NCBI GenBank assembly: GCA_029721515.1
Contig: CM056567.1
Coordinates: forward strand, 3,702,007-3,766,006
Length of the DNA: 64,000 bases
Source: Synanceia verrucosa
Taxonomy: Eukaryota; Chordata; Actinopteri; Perciformes; Synanceiidae
Direction of reading: 5' to 3'
Shown piece after piece: positions 33,084-51,510 of this stretch; position 1 is the stretch's first letter, and every line of letters starts with the position of its first letter. The translations under genes were made by a program, and so were the position numbers. Under the pieces are notes generated by a model. The model did no database searches. It was given only the letters and a program-made list of their open reading frames with translations, and had not been told where the DNA came from.

Positions 33084-33880
33084 TGATTATTCACACGCTG
33101 TACTGCTAGGGTTTAATGGCAGACTACACAATGGTTGTTTTCATGTATTTTTTTCTCAAACTTTCACAAATTCACAGGTTGTCAGTTTCACAGTATGTAA
33201 TACTCTGACTATTTACAGCATGTTATAATTTGACATTTTCCTTAAATGCACACTATGTATTTTTTTCTCCCATCTAGTGGTCAAATTTGACTTTGCATGC
33301 ATTGCAACATGGTTGGAACTATGGTCAGCGGAATGGGTCAACTCCCGGGGGCCACTATCACCGTGGATCCCCGGCCCCCAGCTCGGAGCTCCAGTCATTT
33401 CTCCCCAGACCTCTAGAGTCCTCCTCCGGTCCGGAGGACTTCCCGGCGGGCACTTCGTAGTTTTTTATTGACAGGAAAGACATGGAAGCCTCCGTATGAA
33501 CGACCCACTCTATGTAAAGATAGATAACTGATTCTTCGCCCAGGAGGATAAGTCAGAGTGTTGGCAAAGGTTATTTTACACCAATGAGGCATAGAGCCTC
33601 ATTATGAATGAAGACGTTGATTTGAGGGAATAAAATACTTAAAAAATGACATAGTGTCCCTTTAAGTCATGCCAAACAAAGAAAATGCATATTACACTCT
33701 GCTATAAAAGTATAATAGTACAGCATGCCATAAAAAAAGTAATTAAAATACAATAGATATATCAAACCTGCATGGCAAATAAAACCCAAACTACTCACAT
33801 CGCACACAAACTCCTTCCACTCAGTATCCATTAACTCATCTTTTCCTGAAATGATTCGATAGAAATGAAACCCACGCTGG
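33084..33880. other. Intergenic right flank of the satellite
   Basis: Non-coding; contains the TTAA-flanked MITE. No exon seen. Confidence 0.7.
33242..33665. mobile_element. TTAA-flanked MITE (piggyBac-like)
   Basis: TTAA at both ends (33,242-33,245 and 33,662-33,665). Inverted termini are ATGCACACTATGTATTTTTT on the left and AGGGACACTATGTCATTTTT on the right when reverse-complemented. TTAA target duplication is the mark of piggyBac-type transposons. About 416 bp internal, no transposase. Confidence 0.7.
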
Positions 33881-34087
33881 GGGACTCACATTTATTTCCA
33901 ACAAGTCAGGAAGGAAGGATTAATGCAGTCACATCGCACAAATATCAACAATTCTGTACAAAAAAAACCTTAGTACAGTTGAACCTTCTGGTGCATAGCA
34001 CACAGTCTAAACAGGGTTTGGTCCTTGTTCAAAAGGAGAAGTTCACCCAAATATTATTGGTCAAAGGAATGGCAATGGGTAACTCTC

Positions 34088-34142
<55 letters not shown>

Positions 34143-35092
34143 AATCATTTCATTTCAGTACCTGAACTCCATCTGTGGTGTAGAAGTCCACTGCCAGGTG
34201 ACCACCAGCTATTACGCCTTATTCATCAAAGCCAATGGCACAAAAAAAAAATTCTAATTGATAGTTTACGTCGAAAATATTGCAGTTAAAGAAATGCAAC
34301 AAGCTTTAGGGGTTGAGCTTATCTATAACATGATGAAAAATGCATCCATGTGTCCCCTGCAGATCATCCGTCAGGCGCTCTGGGCTAATTATTTAGCATT
34401 TGCTATATTAAAAAGGGGCAATAAGTGCACTCATGCAAAGTTTAGCTAGTTCTGCTTTTGATTTGTGCCAATTTCAACATTAAAAATAATATTCCTTTCA
34501 TCTCAGTTGCACTAGCAGCAAAAATGTTGACGGATATGTCAAAACCTGAGCAAATAAAACAGCATTGATCGATACCACTAGACTGAACGATGCAGTAACT
34601 TTTCAAAATAAAAGTCATAAACCTGACAGAACTGGAGATAAACTTTTACATTTGGGAAGTATGGAACAAAGCATTCTCATATAGTTATATTCTATTTATA
34701 TCACCAGTCAGCTGCAGTGAGTTAGTGTTAGCATGGAGCATGAAAACAAACAGCAAGAGGGACACATGGATGATTTTAGTCTAATCTTTCTGCCCCGTCA
34801 CTTATCAGCAGTTCATCGTCCTGGTCTCAACATGCACAAACATCATCCTCAGAAGCCATTCAATGCTAATACGCTAAAGGAAACTCAAACCTATCGTCCG
34901 GGATTCAATTTGAATTGAAAACTCACGTCAGTGGTCTTTTAAGGCAATGTCATGTGGCAGTTAGTGCAACCTTAGTTTGTTTTCTTTCCCATGTTTTTTC
35001 TTCAGTGTGACAATTTGAAAAGGAAGCCAGCGTTATTATAAACCTCAGTTTGATTTTGCAGCTCTGTGTGTTTAAACCCGCTCCATGTGGCC
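33880..35092 (-). other. dtnbp1: Probable dtnbp1 3' UTR
   Basis: Sequence after the dtnbp1 stop on the minus strand. The first AATAAA on this strand is at 33,896-33,891, which would give a UTR of about 1.2 kb. It contains a GT microsatellite at 34,091-34,141. No transcript evidence, so the end is inferred. Confidence 0.45.
34091..34141. repeat. (GT)25 microsatellite
   Basis: Uninterrupted GT run; would be CA in a dtnbp1 transcript. Confidence 0.97.
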
Positions 35093-40070
<4,978 letters not shown>

Positions 40071-41039
40071 CTGGGGAAAAAAAACAGAGAAGTTTTTAAA
40101 GCTTGAAGATCAGGTGAGGTAGGTAGAAACATGGAGAGCATCCACTGAAAATGAGCTGAAAATTCTGCAATAAGGAAACAGAAATATTCAGCTTGTTCTG
40201 GATGCTGATGAAGATAAAGTTCATTTCCTTCCACTTAGAAAGGAAAATGTGCAGCAAAATAAAAATACAGTAAATTATAGTAAGTTAATAATTGGCTTTA
40301 GATCCAATCTATTCATTATGTTTCGCTGCATTGTCCTGACATACAGGAAGGGGAAAAACATCACCTTAAAACTTTCACATTTCACCGAGCCAGACTGTCA
40401 TCTGAAATTAATGAAGGCTACAGCAGAGAGAAAGCAGACTCAATCTTTACTGAAGCAGGACGAGGCTCTTCAGGGCTCAGCTTGCTGTCCTGCATGTAAA
40501 ACCTTTCAGTCCTGCTGTGGGATTAAAGGGGAGGTTCAGGATGAAAATGCTGTGTAGGAAAACAATGGACTGCTATGTTTCCTGTATTCTGTCATGGATT
40601 TGGAAAAAAAAGGTCTAAAACATGCAGTTCAATTCTTCAAATCTATCAAGGAAGAGACTCAAGGAGAGAGGAGACGAGGGAACCGGTGTTTAACAGAATG
40701 AGACGTCCATGTTTCAGAGCTGTCATTTTAAAGCAGCGACAGTTAAATGTAGCATAAGGCACAGCTGCATCTTTTGTTTTGCGGTCGATCGTCTTTTTCT
40801 AGCACGCAGATGATCATGTGTTTACAATAATCACTGTGAAACGACTCTGAGGCTGACAGGAGCTCTTCTTTTTCCACAAAACTTTACTGAAGAAGGTCAT
40901 TTATTAAACTTGTGGATAAAGTAAACGTCCCTGCCATTTTTCCTCTATTTTACTGTAAATATGAGTGACAATAGTTATAAATTAATGAATATATTGTTGT
41001 TGTTATTGCACAATAACAAAGCCTCTTCTGCTGTCTTTG

Positions 41040-41470
41040 AGGAGGGATTTTCCCCATAAGTTCTGTATGAAACTGTTATTTTTCTATAGTACATGTTAGA
41101 GTATGACCAAAAAGTATTTTTACTGTGTACTTTTTGAGTGATAATTCTCAAAGTCTCTTGCAGAGAGCACAAGCATGCCTATTCGTCGGCCATTTGCACA
41201 CTTGAAAATGACAAGCGGCTCATTTGACCATGAATTTGCGAGAGGTTGGACCGCAGCACGCAACTTACAGCAAATAAAAATATCCCAATTTGGATGAAAC
41301 GCTGGAAACACCCGTTGTGCCCAAACCCGGAAATCTGGAAAACGAGAGTCGTTATCCGTTTTTTCATTTTGGTTTTGGGAACGAATATTGAGAAAACAAG
41401 TCATTATTTAGTTTTTCATTTAGTTTCGGTTTTTGTTTTGAAAAACGAATGAATGAATGACACACAGATT
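41040..41470 (+). repeat. Dispersed repeat, copy 1 of an inverted pair
   Basis: Contains AGCACAAGCATGCCTATTCG, CATTTGACCA, GGATGAAACG, TTTTCATTTTGGTTTTGG and GAACGAATATTGAGAAA. The reverse complement lies at 54,835-55,190. Confidence 0.8.
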
Positions 41471-42111
41471 CTTCTAGATGGTGGGTTCATATTGATTTCC
41501 GGGTCACAGGCAGGAGGACGGAGGAGACGAGGAGGCAGGAAATAGAGAAATGAGAAGAGCCCAAGGTATTTACTGGATTTTCATTGGTCCATGTGGGACT
41601 GTGGAGGAGGTGAATATTCAAGAGACAGGGTGAAAGGATGTGTGTGTGTGTGTGTGCAGCCTGGAGTCTCAAAGGCTGTCTCTTTAGTTCACTTGTCTCC
41701 CTCTGATAGATGGCAGTGTTACATAAGACCACTCGCTGACATTAAGAAGCATGACGAGAGCTGGGCCGCTGCATCTTTGATCCTGCATTAATATGGACAA
41801 AAAATGCATCTAATTCTGTTTCTTTTTTGACATCAACTGTCCTCAACAAAATGAATCAAGAGCATTGCATGGAGCTTTTTAACTTATTGTATCCTCCATT
41901 AGTGAGACTCCAGTCACTATAGTTGAACTATATGTGATAACTATTTCTCAGGTAAACAACTTCTTGTACATATTGTATGTAAGTCCAATAACCTGCTCCT
42001 CGTCCTCTTCCTGAAACTTTTCTCCAAGTCCATTTTATTTGTATATCTATGACCCCCTCTGTCCTTTCACCCTCTCTTTGACTATAATTATCCCAAAAAC
42101 AAGAACAAACC

Positions 42112-42425
42112 TTTCCTGTTTTTACCTTGTTCCATTCTTGTTTTATCAGAGGTAGAGTAGAGGACACTTTCACCAAAATCACCACTTTTTGTCCAGATTG
42201 TTTGTTTTGCTCTCTAATCTTGATCGTCTCCACTTCCTGTTTTGATCTGTGTGGTGCATACAGTCTCTTTATGCTCTGACTACAAATCCCAGAAGCCCCA
42301 ACATTACTCACAGGCTGCAGGAGACTGTGATCGGCGACCAGCTTTCAAAAAAGGGAAAAACATAGACATACCTCTATGGCACTGAAGCTTTCTATCGTAA
42401 AGGCTCTTGGCACTCAAAGAGTTCA
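42112..42425 (-). repeat. Four-copy dispersed element, copy A (decayed)
   Basis: Shares GTTCCATTCTTGTTTTATCA, GAGGACACTTTCACCAAAAT, CCCAGAAGCCCC and GGCACTCAAAGAGTT with the copies at 45,250, 56,508 and 63,097. The stretch 42,320-42,410 is diverged or replaced. Drawn as minus relative to copy D. Confidence 0.8.
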
Positions 42426-45249
42426 AGAATGGATCCAGAGGGATGTTAGCTTCTCGCTAACAGATAGATCCTGAGCAGTGCGGCATCCTCTCCACCATGC
42501 TAAACAGATAGAGCAACGTCTTCTGCATGAACCTGGCTGCAAACAAACAGCATTTCCAAACAGACAACAACCTCCAGCACAACAAAAACCAGCAGCACAA
42601 GTCAAGGAGCCACAGACCGGCGCTGCAGAGGTCAGCAGTTGGTAAGTTATCAGCTGCTATTTGAACATTACCTCCTATGACTGTTTGCATTTCCATCCCA
42701 GGTGGTATTGAGCTGTCTGCACCAGTGTCTGCCTCTCATCTGTGTTCACCAGCCCCATAAAATCAATACAGTGCTTCAGGAGAGTTAACTGTACTGCAGG
42801 ACCTGGGTGGGCCCCGTCACACTGGGGCCCTGAAGGGGCTCGCAGCAGATGGACACAAAGAAGGGAACAATGAAGTCCCATCAGGACTCCCTGATGAACA
42901 CCACACCAACAGCCTCGAGAGACCAGAAAAGAAAAGCTCCCTCTCTCACTCTTTCTGTGTCATTCCTCACTCAGCATCCAATTTATCTCCTTTATCTGAC
43001 TAGCCGTCCTCTGTCTCCATCACTCCCTCATCCTTCCCTCCGGACTCTGCCCTACCCTCCCTGTTGGCTGGATGTCTTGTAGATACTGCTCTATTAGATT
43101 AGAGGCCTCAGGGAAGCTTTGTTCACATTGTGTGGGGTTAGTAACAGAGTATAGAGAGGGAGAAAGAGGCCAGTGTGTTTAGTTATAATTAGGGTTTGCG
43201 GACAGACAGCAGTAATGATGGAGCTAGATCCTGCCTTTTATCTCCGTCTCTAATCAAATTCTTGATCCATTATTAGCCTGAGCTGTCTATTTATTTAGAC
43301 CATCTATGTACCTACTGAGAGTGAGCACCCATCTGTCTGTCTCAGTGTCTAAACCTCCTTTACTTTTGTCCAAAAACCCCCAAATGCCACATTTTTATCA
43401 AACTGAATTATCCTAAAGAAAGACATTCAAATCACAGATGTATGAATATCTCTTCTTATGCGCATGTCTTTTCTTACTTATCTCTTCTTCCTCTCCGTCT
43501 TTTCTTCATCATCATCATCTACCAGAAAACCACATCCTGCTACGCATGTTACTGTAGCTACAGGGGCTATTTTTAGCTCTCGCTCATGTTTAGCCTGCAG
43601 GATTAAGTTTGCGTTGATGACTTTAGAGTAGAAGCATTAAGTCCGACAAAGTCTGTCCTTACAGTTGAAACTGTACTGCACAAGTTGCACAGATATACCC
43701 GCAGATTCATGTCAATGTAGTACTAGTAGTACCAATAGTACCGGTAGTACCAGTAGTAGTACCACCTCCAAAAACACACTTACGGGACTTGCTTCAAATG
43801 TTGAATGAGCTCAATGACATACACATGTGGTGATGATTCACAGGAGCCATTATGTCAGCCCCAGCTGATGATGTCAAATTAAATTACATCATTTCATTCA
43901 ATTACAAAGACAAATGTGTTGGCTCTCATGTGCAATAGCAGCTACAGGCATTTCCTTCATGAGAAAAAGACAAAATCACTACAAGAATGAGCGTCTGGAA
44001 ATGAATTTCCTGTAACAGTAGAAGAATTAATTTACAAGAAACACGTGGAGGTGTACTACCTGCGTTACTTGGTGCGTCTGTTCCCGAAATCATCATAATA
44101 AAACGTGACGCTGTCCCCCTCACAGTCTGTTCCTTCAGCTCTGAAGCTCAGCAGACACCATGTACTCTCAAATCTGCTCTCCTTCTCACCTCAAAACTCA
44201 GGGGAAATAAAAAAAGAGCATAAATAACATTAAATATTCTTTCTCTGCCTGTTCAGATGGCTGTTTGTGCAGATGGATCAATATGAAATGACAGTTTGAA
44301 CTTAATCACACTCAGCGGTAGAAAAACATCTGTGCTCGACAAATGCAGGAAGCAGAAGCCACAGGAAAGAGGCTGCTATGTCAGGGTGTGTATGTGTGAA
44401 TGTGTGTGTGTGCGTACATGTTTCATTTACAAACATAATGATAATGAAAACCCATTTAGACCCCGATTAACTTCACAGTTTTGTCTCATGAACGTGTTTA
44501 CATGCATGCAGGTTTGTGTCCAAAGGAGTGTTTATACGTCACATATGTGTCCATATAGAGACGCATGTTGCTTTTTATTTATAACTATTATAGAGTGAGA
44601 AAGAGGAAACGCCATTAAGATCAATTCAGAGCCTCAGGATTCAACTCGTGACTGAACCTGTGTTCATCATACAGCCCTGGTCACCACATCTCTTTCGCAC
44701 AGGAAACTCTAATTTGGGCTCACTAGCAACAGGAACTAATTTTACATAATTCAAGAGTCTTTTCAGGAGGATGTTCGAAGCACTAATCTTAATTAGAGCG
44801 CTTTCAGAATTTTGTTAAGTAAGATTTCTTTGGCATGAAGAATACTGAGTGAGAGCCATAGCGCTGACAGGCTCCATTTAAGTGACCGTAAATAATAAGC
44901 GACACTAACAGAAATATACCTCTGGAGGAGTCATCAACAGCCTATTCAAGGCTTTGTTGTGTTCTCCACATATCAGGTACTGAGGGGAGGGGAGAAGACG
45001 TTTGAAGCTTCGGACAGATGAAGGGTCAGTTTGTCTTTAATGTCTGCCACAGGACGGGACTAGAGCCAGCTTTTGTGTCAACAGTTTTACGGTCCTCTGA
45101 GGCTGGTTTGTGTCCGTGGGTTAGAAAGACAGAGAGTGTAGGACAGTCACTCTAAGAGGAAGAGATGGGAAGGTGTAAAGGCCACGGGTCATGACCTTCA
45201 AGCCGAAACTTAAGAGGTCACAGTAATTTAATTCTGAGTACCAAAAACA

Positions 45250-45634
45250 GAAAGTGTCTTGTTCCAGCATTTTTCCCCATTTTGAGTCATATTTCAAGCC
45301 CCACAGAATATTTTGTACTATGTCTCTGAAAACACTGAATAGCTCAAATGAAAGAAGAGACTCTCTATTTCATCATGAAAAAAATGTTTGTTTTTATCTT
45401 GTTCCATTCTTGTTTTATCAGAGGTAGAGTTGAGGACACTTTCACCAAAATCACCACTTTTTGTCTAGATTCTGTTTTGCTCTCTAATCTCGATCGTCTC
45501 CACTTCCTGTTTTGATCTCTGTGGTGTACACCGTCTCTTTATGATCCAACTACATCTCCCAGAAGCCCCAGCATTACTCACAGGCTGGTAGAAAACCACT
45601 TTGACATATTATTACATCAATGGCACTCAAAGAG
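45250..45634 (-). repeat. Four-copy dispersed element, copy B
   Basis: Near full-length: CAGAAAGTGTCTTGTTCC at one end to GGCACTCAAAGAGTTA at the other, with ATTTTGTACTATGTCTCTG and AAGAAGAGACTCTC inside. Confidence 0.88.
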
Positions 45635-45914
45635 TTATTTCAAAAACTGGCATTTTTCATTTTTCTCTTGCTCTTTCCTCACGAACTCCAGTTATTTTCC
45701 CTCCTATTTTGATTAGCTCTCAAACAATCCACGCACGGCCTCATTATTGATGTTTCATACAATTTACATCACACTGACTCACCAAGCAGATCAAATGTTA
45801 TATTTCAGATATAAACCCGTCACGGTGAATTAGCTGTCTGTCCTCAGATAGATTTGCTTATAAAGGCCGAATATTTCAGCACACAGTCTGCAGACTGACT
45901 GTGGAGAGCCACTG

Positions 45915-45935
45915 CTTCTTCTTCTTCTTCTTCTT
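45915..45935. repeat. (CTT)7 microsatellite
   Basis: Short uninterrupted CTT run. Confidence 0.85.
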
Positions 45936-46212
45936 AAGCTCTGCTCACTCAGCCGTGATATTTTTAGATTCTGTCCGCCTCGCTGTATCTCTCAAGTGCT
46001 CAGGTTTCCGCCGACGGCGGTCCTCATGCTCTAACTAACACACACACAATCACTCCTTTCATTTCAAGTGACGAAATGTGCATGATACAGGAAAACACCA
46101 GAGAGACCGGAGTGACTCTCTGTGCTTAAGCATGCTCAGGTGACGAGAGGAAATTACACACAATAACAGAACTAATGTGTAATGACTTTCTTTGTCTACA
46201 GATGGTCTAAAG

Positions 46213-46705
46213 CAGGGGTCTGCGATCTTTTCTTCTTCCACCAAATAATATTTATAAGGAGCTGCAATACATCACACAACTTCTATTTATATAAAGTTTT
46301 ATACATACTTATATTTGTACAATTTTTTTTGTATTTATGAGAATGTAGAACAGAAAAACTGATTATATTTTACAGTTTATCTGTTCTGACAAACAAATCT
46401 TATGAAGAGGAGATAAAATCATAATTAGAAATTAATAACAAATTAATTACAGAGCTATCCTGGCCTATTTGAGTCCTCCTCATATGTGTGGATAAGAGTG
46501 AAGAGGAGTGAAGGAAAATGAATTTGTCAGAATCAGAATTAAACTCTGTTTTCCTCTGAGACCTCCCTTTTTGGAGGATTTATCCATGGTTAGCTTTGGG
46601 TTCGGAAACTCACGATTAGCCACCTGCAAGTAAAGGTGCCGGCCATAGACGTAATATTTTAAATGATTTTTTTTAAATTATGACCAACCCATGGCCAGAG
46701 CCATG
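46213..46705. mobile_element. hAT-like element, candidate
   Basis: Starts CAGGGGTCTGCGATC, a typical hAT terminus, and is flanked by the identical octamer GTCTAAAG at 46,205-46,212 and 46,706-46,713. The right terminus (CAGAGCCATG) is a poor inverted match, so this call is tentative. Confidence 0.5.
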
Positions 46706-46713
46706 GTCTAAAG

Positions 46714-47208
46714 TACGGGTGTCAAACATGTGGCCCGAGAACCGGCCCGCCAGAGGGTCCAATTCGGCCCACTGGACGACTAGATGTTTTTACTTCCTAT
46801 TTTTCTATAAAATTACGTCCAGGCTGTGATACAGCACTGCCAAGTGAAGCGTTTCCAAGACATATTGACCAATTTCTTTAGTGAAAAACATTGAATCAAG
46901 TGTGCTCAGTGTGTTAACTCATTGGAATAATAATAATATTCAGAGCCACTATAAAATATACAAGATCATAGGACAAAAATGACGAGTGATTTGCTGGCAG
47001 ATTTGGAGGAAACAGCAAATCAGCAGTCAGAAGATTAACTCATCATCTGTTCTGTAAATTTGACATGGATTGTTTGTTCATTAATTATGAACATTTTCAA
47101 AACATTTAGAGGTCTTATTATTGACAGGTTATATTGCAGTGGTTGAACTTGTCTGGCCCACTTTGGGCTGAATGTGGCCCATGAATTAAAATGACTTTGA
47201 CACCCCTG
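46714..47208. mobile_element. hAT-like MITE (GGGTGTCAAA termini)
   Basis: Left end TACGGGTGTCAAACATGTGG and right end TTTGACACCCCTG are inverted repeats. Internal GGCCCG and TGGCCCA words fit a common fish hAT MITE. Target duplication is GTCTAAAG (46,706) and GTCTAGAG (47,209), 7 of 8. Confidence 0.8.
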
Positions 47209-47993
47209 GTCTAGAGTAAACACAGGTACGTTGACACCCTGCTGACCTCTCAGTGCCATCACACTGGTCATCAAACATCATCTGCTGTCGGCTTGAGGTT
47301 TCTGTCCAGACTTTAACAGCTATAAAACATGAGCTGCACTCTCAGCATCACTGTGAAGCTGCAAGAGCTTCTTTGTGCCGTTTATTAAAAATAAAATAAT
47401 AGCACAGTGTCACCTGAGTGTCTTGTTTAGCTCAAGCAAGACAGAATCATGAAGTTACTGAATGTATTACTGTCTTGCACATTTTAAATCTAATTTCAAG
47501 CCCCGTCAGCCTGGCAGCGTTTCAGTGCTACTGTTATACTTTGCAGTATAAGTTGGTTTTCTTAAGAACTCTTGCCGTGGGGAACAAGAGTGAAACTGCA
47601 ACAGTCTTTGTTGGATATGGTGACATTTTCAAGAGTAAATTCTATACGGTGGTATTCTGCAGTTATTGAAAATGTTGCACGCTGGCTGCAGGCTTTACTT
47701 TGTTCCAGTTCACAAAGCCTGTGCAAACTGAAAAATTCATGCTGAGACTGAAACCATGAGTTTATTAAATGATTTCTGCTAACTGAAGGAACCGAGAGGG
47801 TAAGATATCTGCCCTTCTATTAACACTGCTGCTGCTGTCAACATTTATTGTTAATGTGCAGCTACAGATTACAGTTTATCATAAAAAGATAATATATTAC
47901 AACCATGGAAATTATGATAGACTATGATCTTTGCAAAAACAATCTCAGTGAGTGACCAGCAGTTATGATAATACTTGACCTTTATAAAGCATT

Positions 47994-48227
47994 AAGGGTG
48001 GGAAAAAATATTAATATGGCAATACACTGCGATACTCTTTCTTCTGATATAATATTTTTTATCTATATATCTATATATAATTTTTTTCTCCAAAAAAAGT
48101 CATGTTTTGGGCTAATTGATGGCATTGACACATATGTACACATAAATTTGTGTACATAAATATACATATACATACATTTTAATATTTTAAGTTGCATTTG
48201 AAGTCCATGCCAATACCCACCCCTTTT
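47994..48227. mobile_element. Short hAT-like MITE, candidate
   Basis: AAGGGTGGG at the left and CCCACCCCTTTT at the right, with inverted GGCAATAC and GCCAATACC words. Flanking octamers AAAGCATT (47,986) and AAAACATT (48,228) match 7 of 8. Confidence 0.55.
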
Positions 48228-49339
48228 AAAACATTATGGATATTTATGAGTGCTTGTACATAATTATTGCTCGAATAATTAATATTCATTAATCAAGATT
48301 ATTTCAGTTTGACTCAGAGGTTGTACGAAAACATGTCAAATAAAAACAACAGACAGGAGCTTGTTAAATATTTGCTTGGCCGACATGATTCGTGACATCT
48401 TTTAATTTGAGCGGGAGTGAAAACATCAAACTGAACTGCACATGTAACCAGGCAACAGCACACCAACATGTAAGGCAGAGCTCAGCGGGAGGGCCTGAAC
48501 CACAGAGCATTCATCATTACAAATTATTACTTATTATACATTAAATGCTCCCATGCAGCCTCAGGGAGCTCATTACTCGGCCCTGAATGATGTGATTGGT
48601 GCCTTTTGACCGATTGCACATGTGAACACATTTAACTCATGTGTCTAAACAACAAGCTGCTGCTGTTTTTCACCTGGTTTACGAGTCACGAGTGAAAGAA
48701 CAGAAGGATGGAAAGACACAAATTGTTTAGACAGACTGAAATGTGTGAAGAAACACACACATTAATAGAGCTGATGAGTCAGGACGAGGCCTAGCAGCAA
48801 ATCAGAGTTGTCAGCTCGCAGCACAGAGGAGGACTGTACAGTGGGATTAGGAACGTACCAATGAGACGTGAGAGGGGTGAAGGAAAATGTCCTTTGGCAA
48901 CGCATTATCATACAACTTATCGTATGTTGTCTGAGCATTTATGTTACAAATCAGTTGTGAAGAACTTTAATAATTCCCCACAATGTAAAGTTCTCATATT
49001 CAACACAACATCAGAGCTTCGTTATTAACCCAGTGATTAATTAATGCCGCTGATGCTCGAATACAGGAGAGATTCTGGCAATTTTACGGTGAATGCACCG
49101 CAGGGGATTTAAAAGCAGCCTCTTCCTGAATCATCTAAAGAGCTTAAAGACAGATTTGATAAAAACCCAGGCGGCTAACGGAGCATTTTAGCTCAGTAGT
49201 AATCAAAGCACCAGCAACATCAGCAACAAGTTTGGGTCTTACTGGGAAGGAAATAAATACGACTCAGGTGAGGAAAAAACATAAGATTCAAGATTAGTGA
49301 AATTTTGTTAAGTCACCGGCTTAAAGGCACACATAAATA

Positions 49340-50325
49340 AAGAAATAAAAATGAACATATAAAATATAAAACACCCATATTCACAGAGGAGATGTGATAT
49401 TTACAGCAGAAATGTAATATATAAAAGAAATATAAAATATAAAACATCCATATTCACAGATGAAATGTGATATTTACAGCAGAAATGTAATAAATTACAG
49501 CAGAGCTGTAATATTTGCAGCAGAAATGTAATATATAAAATAAATATAAAACATCCATATTCACAGATGAAATCTGATATTTACAGCAGAAATGTAATAT
49601 ATAAAATAAATATACAATATCTATATAACTACCATATTCACAGATGAAATGTGATATTTACAGCAGAAATGTAATAAATTACAGCAGAGCTGTAATATTT
49701 GCAGCAGAAATGTAATATATAAAATAAATATAAAATAGCTATAAAACATCCATATTCACAGAGGAGATGTGATATTTACAGCAGAAATGTAATATATAAA
49801 AGAAATATAAAATATAAAACATCCATATTCACAGATGAAATGTGATATTTACAGCAGAAATGTAATAAATTACAGCAGAGCTGTAATATTTGCAGCAGAA
49901 ATGTAATATATAAAATAAATATAAAACATCCATATTCACAGATGAAATCTGATATTTACAGCAGAAATGTAATATATAAAATAAATATAAAATAGCTATA
50001 AAACACCCATATTCACAGATGAAATGTGATATTTACAGCAGACATGTAATAAATTACAGCAGAGCTGTAATATTTGCAGCAGAAATGTAATATATAAAAT
50101 AAATATAAAATAGCTATAAAACATCCATATTCACAGATGAGATGTGATATTTACAGCAGAAATGTAATATATAAAATAAATATAAAATATAAAACACCCA
50201 TATTCACAGATAAAATGTGATATTTACAGCAGAAATGTAATAAATTACAGCGGAGCTGTAATATTTGCAGCAGAAATGTAATATATGCAGCATAAATATA
50301 ATATTTACAGCAGAGATAAAGTCTC
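49340..50325 (+). repeat. ~1-kb tandem array, 21-bp subunit, 375-bp higher-order period
   Basis: Built from 21-bp variants such as TTACAGCAGAAATGTAATA, TTACAGCAGAGCTGTAATA and TTGCAGCAGAAATGTAATA, joined by AT-rich spacers and CCATATTCACAGATGAAATG. GAGGAGATGTG at 49,386 recurs at 49,761, a 375-bp period. Confidence 0.88.
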
Positions 50326-51261
50326 AAATGACCACAGCAGCCTGCAGCAGAAAATGCAACTGACAGATCATTTAAATCATTATGTTAAGATGTTAAGATG
50401 TTATGTTACCGCACACAGCCACGGTGACACAATATGACACATTATGGCGACTGCAAACGGATTTGACACAGCAGCGAAGCAGGAAAAACTGTGTTTTGAT
50501 TTGAGATGTAAAACTGAAGCACACAGTGAGCAGCTCTCAGCTCTGGGAGGTGTCGTCATGAATGCCTGCTTGTTTTATTCTGAAGGGAAGGAGTTCAAAA
50601 ATCTAAATATTGTGGGTCGAAAGGAGGCATGAATGGAGGCAAAGTGGATATATCTACATATATGTTTTAGCTGCCAGCTGACATTTTCTTCAAAACATTT
50701 CCGTTGCTACAAGGCATCTGGCCTTTTTAAATGTGTATATTCAGGCGTGCACCGCTTGTGTACGTCGCAGCATGCAGACAGGCTGAAGGAAACACATTTC
50801 CAGCAGCAGATGGTTGGAAAGGTCAGAGGCGGAGGAGATGGGGGTATGGAACATATCCAGGCTATGCATTACTGTAGTTGGTTTTATGGATGTAAAAGTC
50901 AGGATGGGAGAGAAAAAAAGAATACATTATGCTCGACAAAAAGCCACTTTGGATTTATCCGAGGGAATAGTTGGTGGTTTTGCACAAGGAAAACAACGAA
51001 AAGACTCAAGGAAAACAACGAAAAGGCGCTGCAACTCTCTCATAAACTAAATTATTTTTATTACACCACTTGATTTGCTGTGTTCAGTCATTTTTGTCCA
51101 CTTATTTCAGTCACTTATGTTGTATATATGATGCTTAGATATTCACTTATTGTATATATGATGCCTTAGTTTTTTGGTTGTTTTCTACTGATGTTAGTAT
51201 TCTTAGTTTTCACAGACCCATCTTCATAATTTTGCACTATATGCTTTGCTGCTGTATCATT

Positions 51262-51510
51262 TAGGGGTGGGGATTGGCAAGGACTTCACTATACAATACG
51301 TACGATATGTACTCGATACTTCAGCACGATACAATACATTATTGTGATATTGCAACATATTGTGATAGATCACTGAGAAATTTAAAATGCATATTTATAT
51401 ATAGATATATACATACTATATACATATATATAAAAATAGACATAAAGAAATTAAAAATCAATATTATACCGGAAGAAAAAGTATTTTTCTTATTTATTTT
51501 TCCACCCCTA
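51262..51510. mobile_element. Short TIR element, candidate
   Basis: Perfect 9-bp inverted ends TAGGGGTGG and CCACCCCTA around about 230 bp with ACGATA/GATAT words common in fish MITEs. No clear target duplication. Confidence 0.45.

Larger units (their letters stand above)
40071..49299 (-). other. dtnbp1: Probable long dtnbp1 intron, part 1
   Basis: No exon recognised on either strand. Repeats in it are listed separately. The rest is unremarkable non-coding sequence with simple-sequence patches such as the TAGTACC cluster at 43,718-43,765 and a CTT run at 45,915-45,935. Confidence 0.55.

Noticed and set aside
42423..42696. Cys/Leu-rich minus-strand frames as missing dtnbp1 exons
   Set aside because: Sequence does not resemble dysbindin and overlaps the end of a dispersed repeat.
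50633..51073. 146-codon plus-strand frame
   Set aside because: No family resemblance, no promoter or splice context, low-complexity stretches; most likely chance.
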